NCBI RefSeq assembly: GCF_003425665.1
Contig: NZ_QQRQ01000001.1
Span: 62,001-126,000 of the forward strand
Origin: Evtepia gabavorous
Lineage (GTDB): Bacteria > Bacillota > Clostridia > Oscillospirales > Oscillospiraceae
Direction: 5' to 3'
DNA length: 64,000 nucleotides
This document shows positions 1 to 9,400 of this stretch, in pieces. Below the pieces are notes generated by a model. That model was not told where the DNA came from, searched no databases, and saw only the letters and a program-made list of their open reading frames with translations. How positions within the stretch are numbered: position 1 is the first letter of the stretch; each line of letters opens with the position of its first letter. A program made the position numbers and the translations under genes.

Positions 1-288
1 GTAGGCCTGGAAATGCTCGGGCTTTTTCAGGGCCCGGTCCGCGCCGGCGGAAGAGACTTCAAAGGTGTAGGGGTCCTGAATGGGGTCGGCCTCGTCCAGC
101 AAGTCGGACAGGACCCGGCTGACCGCCTCGCAGTCGTCGATGGAGACGCCGGTCTCCTTGTCAATGTATACCCGCAGATACCAGCTGCCCGCCTCCTTGA
201 CATACTCCACGTCCCAGAGGGAACAGCCGTTGGCCTCCACCACAGGGCGGGCCAGCTGGGCCGTTAAATCGGTGATTTTGGACATCAT
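1..288 (-). CDS. rimP: Ribosome maturation factor RimP (partial, 5' part only)
   Basis: The minus-strand frame reads MMSKITDLTAQLARPVV, then LWDVEYVKEAGSWYLRVYID, a D-D-C-E-A-V-S-R-V-L stretch and FEVSSAGADRALKKPEHF. This is the conserved N-terminal domain of RimP, which binds the free 30S subunit and helps its maturation. The gene runs off the left edge, so only 96 codons are present. Translation starts at one of two adjacent ATGs (288 or 285) behind a GGGGAGG site. In Firmicutes rimP usually heads the nusA-infB operon, which would lie outside the window to the left; that is expectation, not seen. Confidence 0.93.
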   Translation of the reverse strand, partial: MMSKITDLTAQLARPVVEANGCSLWDVEYVKEAGSWYLRVYIDKETGVSIDDCEAVSRVLSDLLDEADPIQDPYTFEVSSAGADRALKKPEHFQAY

Positions 289-389
289 AACCTCCCCGCG
301 CCCCATGGGCGCTGCAATCCAAATCGAAGTGGTTCAGACACCGGACCGGTCCCCCCCGCCGGAAAAGGGAGCGGGCCCGGTCCAGTTCA

Positions 390-419
390 TAAAAGAAAGA
401 GCGGGGCAAGCCCCACTCT
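390..419 (-). terminator. Attenuator-like hairpin in the rimP leader
   Basis: On the minus strand AGAGTGGGG and CCCCGCTCT pair (9 bp with one G-U) around a CTTG loop, followed by TTTCTTTT. It lies about 20 nt after the predicted start of the rimP transcript and about 100 nt before the rimP start codon. It therefore looks like a terminator inside the leader rather than at a gene end. Control of the rimP-nusA operon by attenuation is an inference. Confidence 0.6.
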
Positions 420-447
420 ACCTAACTTACATCTTAAAATCGTGCTT

Positions 448-476
448 ATTATAACACATGAATGAAAGGGTTGCAA
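448..476 (-). promoter_or_regulatory. Sigma-A promoter of the rimP operon
   Basis: Reading the minus strand, TTGCAA (476-471) and a perfect TATAAT (453-448) are separated by 17 nt. The start of transcription would fall near 441, just ahead of the leader hairpin. Confidence 0.75.
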
Positions 477-550
477 GGGGTTTCCGGCAATTCCTTGGAA
501 AAACCCCGGCCGGACCCATCGCCGGGGAGAGCAGGAAGGGCGCCTGTGTA

Positions 551-569
551 TTTGTTTGTACAAACGAAA
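551..569. promoter_or_regulatory. Palindrome between rimP and the LCP gene
   Basis: The core GTTTGTACAAAC (554-565) is a perfect 12-bp palindrome. Flanking T and A runs extend the symmetry to about 18 bp with one mismatch. It lies between two divergent promoters, as an operator might, but I recognise no known regulator box. Confidence 0.35.
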
Positions 570-625
570 AAAAGATACAAAAGTGGGTAGGAATTATGAA
601 TAATACGAAAGTTAAGGACAAAGAC

Positions 626-654
626 TTGCCGAAAATGGGCAAATTATGTACACT
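626..654 (+). promoter_or_regulatory. Promoter of the LCP gene
   Basis: TTGCCG (626-631) and TACACT (649-654) are separated by 17 nt, placing the transcription start about 50 nt before the TTG start codon at 712. Confidence 0.5.
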
Positions 655-711
655 ACATTTATACATGCTTTTTTGACCCCTTGGAAAACACAACAAAAGG
701 AGGCCAGAGCC

Positions 712-1827
712 TTGGCCAAACAGAAGAAACGTCGATTGAAAAAAAAGTACCGTGTCCTGCGGGGCATTTATGCCGCTGTGGTGGCAGTTGCAGCTGTCAT
801 TGTGATTGGATATGGTGTTTATAAAGTAGCCGTTCCAGCCCCTGAGATGAAGCCCGCCGCAGCGAATGCCACCCAAGAGGAGGAAGTGGCGCCGGGGATG
901 GAACAGGGCAGCCACACCAGGAGAGAGCAGACCTACACCTTCTTGCTGGCCTGCCCGGACCAGGTCAGCGGCAATGCCGATGCCATCATGCTGGTCACCT
1001 ACGATGTGCCCAACCAGAAGATCGGAATGCTCTCGGTGCCCAGAGACACGCTGGTGGATGAGTCCAGCCCGAAGATCAATTCCTCGCTCCATGGAGGGAT
1101 AGAGAACCTCCAGGATGTGGTGTCCGACCTGGTGGGGTATCCCATTGACTTCTATATCACCATCGACCTGGATGGGTTTGTGGAACTGGTGGACGCAGTG
1201 GGCGGCGTGGAATTTGATGTTCCCGTGGAGATGTATTACAGTGATCCCACCCAGGATCTGAACATCTTCTTCCAGCCGGGCATGCAGCACCTGGATGGCC
1301 AGGCGGCCATGGAGGTCTGCCGGTTCCGAAAGAACGGGGATGGCACAGGGTATCCCTTGGGGGATATCCAGCGCAGCGAGACAGTGCGCAACCTGATGGT
1401 CACTGTGGCCAAGAAGCTGGTCTCCAACATCGGGAAGCTGGATCAGTTCGTGGATATTTTCCAGCGGAACATTGAGACCAATCTCTCTGGGACGGACATC
1501 ACCTGGTTTGTTACCAAGGCCATTGGGGTGAATTTGAGCACCGGCGTGACCGGTGGGGCGCTGCCGGGAGATGGCAATACCACCTATCGGGGGACAAGCT
1601 ACTGTTATGAGCTGGAGCCGGCGGAGAGCCTGACTATGATCAACCAGCTGGTCAACCCCTATACCACCTCCCTGACCCCGGAGGATGTCAACTTCTTCCA
1701 GGTCAACGACGCCAACGGCAGGGGTATGCGGGCAGACGCCAGTATGTTTAAGACCGCAGAGACCGAAGACGGATCGGCGGGCACGGGCAGCGCGGACACC
1801 TCTGTCCGGGACCCGGAATATGACTGA
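712..1827 (+). CDS. LytR-CpsA-Psr (LCP) family cell-wall polymer ligase
   Basis: LCP proteins transfer lipid-linked anionic glycopolymers onto peptidoglycan outside the membrane. A basic N-terminus is followed by one membrane segment (AAVVAVAAVIVIGYGVY). The extracellular LCP domain then carries SVPRDT, KINSSLHGG, VDAVGGVEFDVP and RFRKNGDGTGYPLGDIQRSE, the conserved arginine- and aspartate-containing pyrophosphate-binding blocks. I place the start at TTG 712 (371 aa), 8 nt after AAAGGAGG. The in-frame ATG at 646 has no such site and would put 22 odd residues before the basic tail. The gene is monocistronic with its own promoter and terminator. Confidence 0.9.
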   Translation: MAKQKKRRLKKKYRVLRGIYAAVVAVAAVIVIGYGVYKVAVPAPEMKPAAANATQEEEVAPGMEQGSHTRREQTYTFLLACPDQVSGNADAIMLVTYDVPNQKIGMLSVPRDTLVDESSPKINSSLHGGIENLQDVVSDLVGYPIDFYITIDLDGFVELVDAVGGVEFDVPVEMYYSDPTQDLNIFFQPGMQHLDGQAAMEVCRFRKNGDGTGYPLGDIQRSETVRNLMVTVAKKLVSNIGKLDQFVDIFQRNIETNLSGTDITWFVTKAIGVNLSTGVTGGALPGDGNTTYRGTSYCYELEPAESLTMINQLVNPYTTSLTPEDVNFFQVNDANGRGMRADASMFKTAETEDGSAGTGSADTSVRDPEYD

Positions 1828-1848
1828 TCCAGCGGAAACGCGAAGAGC

Positions 1849-1876
1849 AGACGAGGCTTCGGCCTCGTCTTTTTTT
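1849..1876 (+). terminator. Intrinsic terminator after the LCP gene
   Basis: AGACGAGGC and GCCTCGTCT pair around a TTCG tetraloop and are followed by seven T residues. Confidence 0.92.
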
Positions 1877-2150
1877 GCGGCAAGGGAGAGAATTGACGGA
1901 TATAAAATAGTGGCTTGCAAAATGAAATTGGACAGGATTACGAAACGATGTGTTTTGTAGGGAACGCAGGGGGTATTTCGTAAAAAAATTGAGAAAATGT
2001 TGAATTATTATTCAGTTGCTTCACAAATTGTACACAAAAAATTCTGATTTCAGCCAAATAAATTAAAGAAAACGATCAGGAAGCGCCTGAAAAGGAATGA
2101 TTTCTTGTGCAAATAGTACACGTTCGTGGAAAATGACGAAGGGATATCTG

Positions 2151-2178
2151 TTGCGTTTTGGTGAAAACGTGCTATAAT
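2151..2178 (+). promoter_or_regulatory. Extended -10 promoter of the permease gene
   Basis: TTGCGT (2151-2156) is followed after 16 nt by TATAAT (2173-2178), and a TGC directly before it makes an extended -10. The rest of the AT-rich gap 1877-2295 shows no gene. It leaves a leader of about 110 nt before the RBS GAGGAGGG. Confidence 0.7.
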
Positions 2179-2295
2179 GACGTTGTATCGATTGAAAAGA
2201 TGTGGAAAAGAAGAAAAGGAAATGCGCTCATGCGTTTTTCCGACAGAAAAATTGCAAGTCAAAGCAATGTGTATTTTTATGAGGAGGGACCGTAA

Positions 2296-3789
2296 ATGAA
2301 TCTCATGCTTCCAACCGCCCGGCGGAAAGACGGTGAGAAGCAGCCCTGCATCAAAATCTGGAAGTTCGACCTTCGTATTCCCTTTGTCCATTACGAATGG
2401 GAAATTCCGGAGATGATTCAGGCCTGCGTCGTCTTTATGACCGGCTCTGCGGCCACTGCGTATCTGCAGGACCTGTTTGGCTTTACTTTTGAGATGGCTT
2501 TGTCCATTGTGTTTGTCCATGAGCTGCTGTACATGGTCAACAACACTTTGGGCGACCCCCTGATCGGCGGGTGGATTACGCCGGCTGTGCCGCTCATCAC
2601 CGCGTTCCTATTGAATTTTGAGGGACCGGACCGGATGTACGCCCTGGTGGGGCTGGAACTGATCCTGGGCCTGATGTATGTTATCTTGGGCGTCACCGGC
2701 ATTGCCACAAAGATCATTGACATTTGTCCGCAGAGTTTGAAAGCGGGGATTCTCATAGGCTCCGGCTTTGCCGCCTGTTGTGGCCAATACGGCTTTAAGG
2801 CGTTGGAAGACGGCGGGGCCGGCTTCTTCAAATATCCCATTTCCTGGTCCATTGGCTGTGCGCTGGGTCTGTTCCTGCTGTTTTCCAATGGGTTTGGCAA
2901 GGTGAAATTTGGCAGTAAAAGCAAACTCATTAAACTCATTACCAAGGCTGGCTTTGTCCCTGCCATTATTGTAGCGGGTGTGATCGCTATGATCATTGGG
3001 GAGTGCGATCTGCCGGACTTCTCTACGGTAACCAGTTTCTGGTTTAACCCCTTCCCGGGCCTGCAATGGGTATGGAACAACTTCTCTATTCTGGGCATTG
3101 GGATTCCGCCCGCCCATATTTTGCTGCAGGACCTGCCCATGGCGATTATGTGCTACGTCATTGCATTCGGAGATATCGTGGGCGGCACGGCCTTCCTGGA
3201 GGATACCAAACGGTACCGGGAGGATGAGTACATCGACGTCAACCCCGACCGCACCAATATGTGCTGCGGATTCCGGAACCTGATCGAGGCTTTCTTCAGC
3301 CCCACCTGCACCATGTCGGGTCCTCTGTGGTCCGCCATGACGGTGTCCGTGGCCGAGCGTTATAAGACAGGCAAAGAGAACATGTACTCCATTTTCGGCG
3401 GTGCCTGTACGTTTAATACCACCAAATGGATCTGCCAGCTGATTGTCCCCTTGATGGCGCTGATCCAGCCCATCCTGCCTCTGGCCATGGCGCAGACCCT
3501 GATTATTCAGGCCTTCGGTTCCTTCTACGTGGGCATCAACATGTGCCGCACCAATGTGGAGCGCGGCGTGGCGGGCATCACCGCCGGCGCCATCGCCACC
3601 TGTGCCAACCCGTCCTATGGCCTTTTTGTGGGCATTGCGCTGTGTATCGTCATGGAGATCATTGGGATGTCCAAGAAGGAGCGCCGTGCCAATGTGGAAG
3701 AGGGCATTGAGATTTATCTGAAGAACACCCGTGCTGAGCTGGATGAACAGGATGCTAAGGCAGCTGCCAAGCTGAGCAAGAAGGCTTGA
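2296..3789 (+). CDS. Polytopic membrane permease, NCS2/SulP-like fold suspected
   Basis: This 497-aa protein has about 12 hydrophobic segments starting near residue 40 and charged ends, including a lysine- and alanine-rich C-terminus. Blocks such as CYVIAFGDIVGGTAFLED (about 285-302) and the helix-breaking prolines recall the uracil/xanthine permease (NCS2) superfamily, where an acidic residue in the eighth helix binds substrate. I do not see the diagnostic NCS2 signature, so neither substrate nor family is certain. The start ATG follows GAGGAGGG by about 8 nt. The gene stands alone between its promoter and a strong terminator, so context gives no substrate hint. Confidence 0.6.
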   Translation: MNLMLPTARRKDGEKQPCIKIWKFDLRIPFVHYEWEIPEMIQACVVFMTGSAATAYLQDLFGFTFEMALSIVFVHELLYMVNNTLGDPLIGGWITPAVPLITAFLLNFEGPDRMYALVGLELILGLMYVILGVTGIATKIIDICPQSLKAGILIGSGFAACCGQYGFKALEDGGAGFFKYPISWSIGCALGLFLLFSNGFGKVKFGSKSKLIKLITKAGFVPAIIVAGVIAMIIGECDLPDFSTVTSFWFNPFPGLQWVWNNFSILGIGIPPAHILLQDLPMAIMCYVIAFGDIVGGTAFLEDTKRYREDEYIDVNPDRTNMCCGFRNLIEAFFSPTCTMSGPLWSAMTVSVAERYKTGKENMYSIFGGACTFNTTKWICQLIVPLMALIQPILPLAMAQTLIIQAFGSFYVGINMCRTNVERGVAGITAGAIATCANPSYGLFVGIALCIVMEIIGMSKKERRANVEEGIEIYLKNTRAELDEQDAKAAAKLSKKA

Positions 3790-3869
3790 GCAGAGTCCAT
3801 CGGGTCGATCGCGTCAAATCATTGTTTTCCAAAATCCAATCAATCGATCTCGTTCTTTTTAGGCATCGT

Positions 3870-3908
3870 CCCGGCTCTTTGTCAAAGGCAAAGAGCCGGG
3901 CTTTGTTT
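3870..3908 (+). terminator. Intrinsic terminator after the permease gene
   Basis: A 12-bp stem, CCCGGCTCTTTG with CAAAGAGCCGGG, and a 7-nt loop are followed by CTTTGTTT. Confidence 0.85.
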
Positions 3909-3920
3909 CCAGGGGAAAGG

Positions 3921-3954
3921 GATGAAAAATCCCCTCTGCCGACGGGCAGAGGGG
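3921..3954 (-). terminator. Intrinsic terminator after dcd
   Basis: CCCCTCTGCC and GGCAGAGGGG form a 10-bp stem around GACG. On the minus strand it is followed by ATTTTTC, so it serves dcd, which ends just upstream. Confidence 0.85.
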
Positions 3955-3986
3955 AACGGTGAAAAGGGGGGCAGGGCAGGGGAGGA

Positions 3987-4526
3987 TCACTTGCCGCTGC
4001 CGTCCTCCCGCAGAAAATCTTTATACAGCATGCTGGGCTGAACGCCGGTGTTGTTCTGGTATTTCCCAGAGTCGTACTTTTGATACTCGCCCTGTATGGT
4101 GTGGTAATAAATCTGGCAGATCTCTACATTGGGATAGATCACAATGGGGTGGATGCAGAACATCTCCAGGGTCCAGTACCCTGCAAAGCCCACATCGCCA
4201 AACCCAGCGGTGACATGGATAAATAGGCCCAGCCGCCCCACAGAGGAGCGCCCCTCCAGCATGGGGACAAACTGCTCTGTCTTGGTGTACTCCAGGGTGC
4301 GGCCCAGGTAGAGCTTATTGGTCTCCAGCAGTAGGCCGCTGTCCGGGATGGTTAGGTGTCGGACAGGATTGTTGGCCTTCATGTCCAGGGTGTCGGTGTC
4401 GTAGACCAGCAGCTCGTTGGACAGGCGTAGATTGTAGCTGTTGGGGTTGAGCTGAGAGGGGTGATAGGGTTCGATGATAATGTTCCCACCCAGATTCTTC
4501 TGGATTTCCTCACCGGACAGCAGCAT
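3987..4526 (-). CDS. dcd: dCTP deaminase
   Basis: The enzyme deaminates dCTP to dUTP in the pyrimidine deoxynucleotide pathway; some homologues go directly to dUMP. The 179-aa length fits the trimeric dUTPase-like family. The hallmark EGRSSVGRLGLFIHVTAGFG (91-110) is present, and the glutamate in GYWTLEMF (E121) matches the family's catalytic glutamate. The start ATG is 8 nt after AGGAGGG. The next gene on the same strand (DUF3870) lies 63 nt upstream, so the two may be co-transcribed. I cannot tell from sequence whether it is mono- or bifunctional. Confidence 0.9.
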   Translation of the reverse strand: MLLSGEEIQKNLGGNIIIEPYHPSQLNPNSYNLRLSNELLVYDTDTLDMKANNPVRHLTIPDSGLLLETNKLYLGRTLEYTKTEQFVPMLEGRSSVGRLGLFIHVTAGFGDVGFAGYWTLEMFCIHPIVIYPNVEICQIYYHTIQGEYQKYDSGKYQNNTGVQPSMLYKDFLREDGSGK

Positions 4527-4589
4527 GTGGGTCCCTCCTTATTTTATTATAGGGCAATGACAATGGGGAAACGAGAGCGTAAAGGCGGT

Positions 4590-4922
4590 CTATTGGGCGG
4601 CGGTACTGCTCCGGGAGAGTTCCCCATACTGAAGGCAGATCCCCTTGATACAGGTCTGCAGTGCCTTACGCAGATGTCCGTAGTAGCTTTGATTCAGCCG
4701 TTCCACCAGAGGGTCTGGCCCTCGGGTCAGCGCGTAGCCCACCAGAAGCTCCCGGATGAACCGTCGCCCCAACTCGGTGGCCATAGTGCAGTCGGCATCC
4801 AGGATGGTCCCCGTGGAGGACTCTGCGGTGACCACCAGGACCAAGTGGTTGTACAGTTTTTGCGCCGTGGTGTTGTCCGGCAGCTTGGCATAACCAGAGA
4901 GAAAAACCTTGGGCACGGTCAT
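4590..4922 (-). CDS. DUF3870 domain protein
   Basis: The protein has VFLSGYAKLPDNTTA near the N-terminus, then GTILDADCTMATELGRRFI and the FIRELLVGY block, which is the DUF3870 pattern. The domain fills the whole 110 residues. No function is established for the family. I chose ATG 4922 because AAGGAAGGGG lies just before it. An ATG 18 codons further upstream exists but has no comparable site. It is transcribed toward dcd. Confidence 0.82.
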   Translation of the reverse strand: MTVPKVFLSGYAKLPDNTTAQKLYNHLVLVVTAESSTGTILDADCTMATELGRRFIRELLVGYALTRGPDPLVERLNQSYYGHLRKALQTCIKGICLQYGELSRSSTAAQ

Positions 4923-5106
4923 TTCCCCTTCCTTTTTTATGGACTTTACTCTATCACAGGCAGTCTGGGATGTCAATATAAGGGTAGGAGCAGCTGAAAG
5001 GGGGCAAGAAAAGTGGAGTTAGCGAAAGATAACAAAATGTTGTGAACACCCGGTCGAAGAAATCACGAAAAATCCAAAAAAACCAGAAAAAATCTCTCGA
5101 TTTCTG

Positions 5107-5135
5107 TTGACATTCTGTTTCAATCGCGCCATAAT
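5107..5135 (+). promoter_or_regulatory. Promoter of the polyferredoxin-nifJ operon
   Basis: TTGACA (5107-5112) and CATAAT (5130-5135) are separated by 17 nt. The transcript would start about 45 nt before the first start codon. The rest of 4977-5106 is AT-rich with no gene. Confidence 0.7.
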
Positions 5136-5188
5136 GTCCATGGATTTTTATGACCCCTGCAAAGCATTATTGAAGGATGTGAATATGT

Positions 5189-6463
5189 ATGCAGCCAAAC
5201 AATCTTGCAAAAGAAGTCCGGAAGCTGCTTCCGGGCACGGACTGCACTGGCCGAGGCGGATGCGGATTTGCCACCTGTGACGAATGCGCCGCTGCCATCG
5301 CGGAAGGTGGTCCGGCAAACCTATGTCCTGCGTGCAAAGAGGAGGACATTGCTGCCATTGTCGCTTTGACAGGCGGCGAGCTCGTCCCCGCCAGGCAGGA
5401 AACCGCGTTTATCAAATGTTCCGGTTGCGCGGCCGGGAAGTCCAGACTGAAGGTATACGGCTCCTGCGAGGAGGCGGTGAAGAGCGGCTTTGCCGAGCAT
5501 GAGTGCGTCTATGGATGCGTAGGCGCCGGTTCCTGTGTGGCCGCCTGTACCTTTGGGGCCCTGTCTATTGTGGATGGCAATGTCCAGGTGGACAAGGAAA
5601 AGTGCAACGGCTGCGGCGCCTGCGCCAACGCCTGTGTACAGAACCTGATCCACATGGTGCCGTCCGATGCCTCCAACTTCGTCCCCTGTTCCAATCAGGA
5701 CGAGGAGGCGCGTGCCATCCGCCTGTGCGGTTACAGCTGCATTGGCTGTGGCGACTGCGTGGAGGCCTGTCCCGAGGGCGCCATCTCCGTGGTGGACAAC
5801 TGCGCCCAGATCGACTACGACAAGTGTGTAGGCTGCGCGGCCTGCACCGTCTCCTGCCGGAAGAAGATCATTGTGGACACCTATCATGACCTGACCAAGC
5901 TGAAGTCCACGGTCTCCTTTGTCCGCTGCCGCGGCGGCTGGCATAACCATGAGGTCTATGCCAAGGCGGGGGCCACCTCCTGCCGTGAGGCGGTGAAGAT
6001 GGCCCTGGATGGCCACTGCAACTATGGCTGCGCCGGCTTTGGCGACTGCGTGAAGGCCTGCCGCTTTGACGCACTGGAGATTGTCCAGGGTACGGCCAAG
6101 GTCAACCCCGACAAATGCGTGGGCTGTACTGCCTGCGTCCATGTCTGCCCCCAGGAACTGCCCGTCATCGTGCCCTACAAGGGCGCCAAGATGGTGCCCT
6201 GCGCCTCCAAAGACGACCCCGAGGTCCGCAAACAGCTGTGCTGGGTGGGCTGTATCGGTTGCGGCGACTGCGTGGACAACTGCCCGGATGGGCTGATCCA
6301 CTTGGAGGACGGCCGTGCTGTTATTGAACCCGACCGGTGTGAAGACTGCAACATCTGCTCCTATGTCTGCCCCAACGGTGTCATCACCGCCCGGGAGATG
6401 CCGGAGTTTACCTATGTTCAGGTTCGTGCCATGGCAGCACAGAAAGGAGGCGCAGCGAAATGA
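5189..6463 (+). CDS. Soluble tandem RnfB-like polyferredoxin
   Basis: This 424-aa electron carrier is crowded with cysteines. Residues about 14-50 form a four-cysteine Fe-S domain like that of RnfB (LPGTDCTGRGGCGFATC). Then come two copies of one module, about 73-228 and 241-408. Each has a cysteine-rich entry block, a CVGAGSCVAAC or CAGFGDCVKAC cluster and ferredoxin motifs such as CNGCGACANAC, CIGCGDCVEAC, CVGCAACTVSC and CVGCTACVHVC. Unlike RnfB there is no N-terminal membrane helix, so it should be cytosolic. It overlaps nifJ by ATGA, which argues that it takes electrons from pyruvate oxidation. ATG 5189 follows GAAGG by about 12 nt. Confidence 0.85.
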   Translation: MQPNNLAKEVRKLLPGTDCTGRGGCGFATCDECAAAIAEGGPANLCPACKEEDIAAIVALTGGELVPARQETAFIKCSGCAAGKSRLKVYGSCEEAVKSGFAEHECVYGCVGAGSCVAACTFGALSIVDGNVQVDKEKCNGCGACANACVQNLIHMVPSDASNFVPCSNQDEEARAIRLCGYSCIGCGDCVEACPEGAISVVDNCAQIDYDKCVGCAACTVSCRKKIIVDTYHDLTKLKSTVSFVRCRGGWHNHEVYAKAGATSCREAVKMALDGHCNYGCAGFGDCVKACRFDALEIVQGTAKVNPDKCVGCTACVHVCPQELPVIVPYKGAKMVPCASKDDPEVRKQLCWVGCIGCGDCVDNCPDGLIHLEDGRAVIEPDRCEDCNICSYVCPNGVITAREMPEFTYVQVRAMAAQKGGAAK

Positions 6464-9400
6464 GAGATACCAGACCCTTTAAGAGTATGGACGCCAACGC
6501 GGCCGCCGGCCACGTGGCGTATGCGTTTACAGAAGTCGCTGCCATTTACCCCATCACGCCCTCCTCTCCCATGGCGGAGCATGTGGACGAATGGGCCAAC
6601 CAAGACCGTAGAAATATTTTTGGACACCGCGTCAATATCGTGGAAATGGAGTCCGAGGCCGGCGCCGCAGGCGCGGTCCATGGTTCCCTGTCCACCGGCG
6701 CGCTGACCACCACCTTTACCGCCTCCCAGGGCCTGCTGCTCATGATCCCCAATCTGTATAAGATTGCAGGCGAGGGGCTGCCCGGAGTCTTCCATGTGGC
6801 GGCGCGGACCCTGACCACCCACGCCCTGTCCATCTTCGGGGATCACCAGGATGTCATGGCCTGCCGGGGCACCGGCATGGCGATGCTGGCCTCCGGCACC
6901 CCCCAGGAGGTGATGGACCTGGCGCCGGTGGCGCACCTGTCCGCCATCCAGGCCAGCATGGGCTTTATCAACTTCTTCGACGGCTTCCGCACTTCCCACG
7001 AGATTCAGAAGCTGCGGACCTGGGACTATGAGACCCTGAAGGGGATGGTGGACTGGGATGCCATTGACCGCTTCCATGCCCAGGCGAACCTGCCCCATCA
7101 TCCCTACCACCGCGGCTCCAATGAGCCCCCGGAGACCTTCTTCCAGCACAGAGAGGCCTCCAACACCGCCTACAACCACCTGGTGGACGTGGTGGTGGAG
7201 AACATGAACAAAGTCAATGCCGCCATCGGCACCAATTATAAGCCCTTCAACTATTACGGCGCCCCGGACGCCACCGATGTGATTGTAGCCATGGGCTCTG
7301 TCTGCGGTACCCTGGAGGAGGTTGTGGATGTCATGACCGCCCAGGGCAAGAAGGTAGGCGTGCTGGAGGTCCACCTCTTCCGCCCCTTCTCCGCCAAGCA
7401 CATGCTCTCTGAACTGCCGGAGACCGTTCAGCGTCTGGCGGTTCTGGACCGCACCAAGGAACCCGGTGCCTTTGGCGAGCCCCTGTACCTGGATGTGGCG
7501 GCGGTGCTCAGCGACGCCGGCCGCACGGACATCCGGGTGATCGGCGGCCGCTATGGCCTGTCCTCCAAGGACACCACCCCCGCCGACATGTATTCTGTCT
7601 TCCAGCATCTGGCCAAGGGCGGCCACAACCACTTTACCGTCAGCATCCTGGACGACGTGACCAACCTGTCCATTGACCGGTGCGAGTTTGCCCTGCCGGA
7701 CGATCCCACCCAGGCTTCCGTCAAGTTCTGGGGCATCGGCTCGGACGGTCTGGTGGGCGCCTCCAAGAACACCTCCAAGATCATCGGCGACCACACGGAC
7801 AAGTATGTGCAGGCCTATTTCCAGTACGACTCCAAAAAGTCCGGCGGCCTGACCATCAGCCATCTGCGGTTTGGTGACAAGCCCATCCGCTCCTCTTACT
7901 ATGTGGGCGCTGCCGACTGCGTGGTCTGCGGCAACCCCGCCTACATTGGCAAGTATGACATGGTCCGGGATGTGAAGCCCGGCGGCATCTTCCTGCTCAA
8001 CTGCGACTGGGAAGGGGAGGAGCTGGAGGCCCGTCTGCCTGCGGAGATCAAGCGGGCCATTGCCCAGAAGCAGATCAAGTTCTATACCTGTGACGCGGTG
8101 AATATCGCCCGGAAGATCGGTCTGAAGGGGCGGATCAACACCATCATCCAGTCCGCTTACTTCAAACTGGCCGACCTCATTCCCGCAGAGGATGCCATCG
8201 AGTATATGAAGCAGGGCATCATCAATGACTACGGCGCCAAGGGACAGAACATCGTGGACATGAACGTGGCCGCGGTTCTGGCTGGACAGACCGCTGCCAA
8301 GGAGGTTTCCGTCCCCGCCAGCTGGGCCAACGCCCAGGACGGCGAGAAGCCGGTGCTGCAGCTCAACACCGTCAACGCCGAGCAGGACGCCTATGTCCGC
8401 AATATCCTGATTCCCACCAACAACCTGGAGGGCGACGCGCTGCCTGTCTCCGCTTTCCTGCCCTATGTCACTGGCAAAGTGCCCTCCGGCACGGCCGCCT
8501 TTGAAAAGCGCGGCATCGCGGTGGATATCCCCGTGTGGCATGCGGAGAACTGCACCCAGTGCAACTGGTGCTCCACCGTCTGCCCCCATGCGGTCATTCG
8601 TCCCTTTATCCTCAAGCCGGAGGATGCCCAGGGCCTGACCACGGTGGATTGCAAGAGTGCCCCCGGCAAGCGCTTCCTGATTGCCGTGTCCGCTGAGGAC
8701 TGCACGGGCTGCGGCTCCTGCGCGGAGATGTGCCCCGCCCACGGCAAGGCGCTGTTTATGGAGCGCGCTGCCGGCCGGATGCACGACGATCAGGAGACCT
8801 TTGAGTACGCCAAGAAGGTGGGCGTCCAGCAGGGCTCGGGCAAGAATGTGAAGGAGGCCCAGTTCCTGCGTCCCTATCTGGAGTATTCCGGCGCCTGCCC
8901 CGGCTGCGGCGAGACCCCCTATGCCAAGATGGTCACCCAGCTCTTCGGGGACCACGCCATCATCGCCAACGCCACCGGCTGCTCCTCCATCTGGGGCGCC
9001 TCCGTGCCCAGCATGCCTTATGTAGTGGATGAGAAGGGCCGTGGCCCCGCCTGGGCCAACTCCCTGTTTGAGGACAACGCAGAGTTCGGCTACGGCATGT
9101 CCGTGAGCATGCGGACCCGCCGGGAGGGCATCAAGACCGTGGTGGAGCGTCTGGCAAAGAATCCCGCCTTCGGCGGCATTGCCAACGCCTGGCTGAAGAA
9201 TCGAAACACCGCCGAGGCCAACCATCTGGGCGAGTCCCTGGTGGAGCTGTGCAAGGTCTATCCGGAGAATGAGGACGCGCAGTTCGTTGTCAAGAACGCC
9301 GACCTGCTGCCCCGTCCCTCTATGTGGATTTTCGGCGGCGACGGTTGGGCCTACGACATTGGCTACGGCGGCCTGGACCACATCCTGGCCTCCCGGGAGA

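Noticed and set aside
554-565. Possible LexA box
   Set aside because: The core GTTTGTACAAAC does not fit GAAC-N4-GTTC, and no SOS gene is adjacent.
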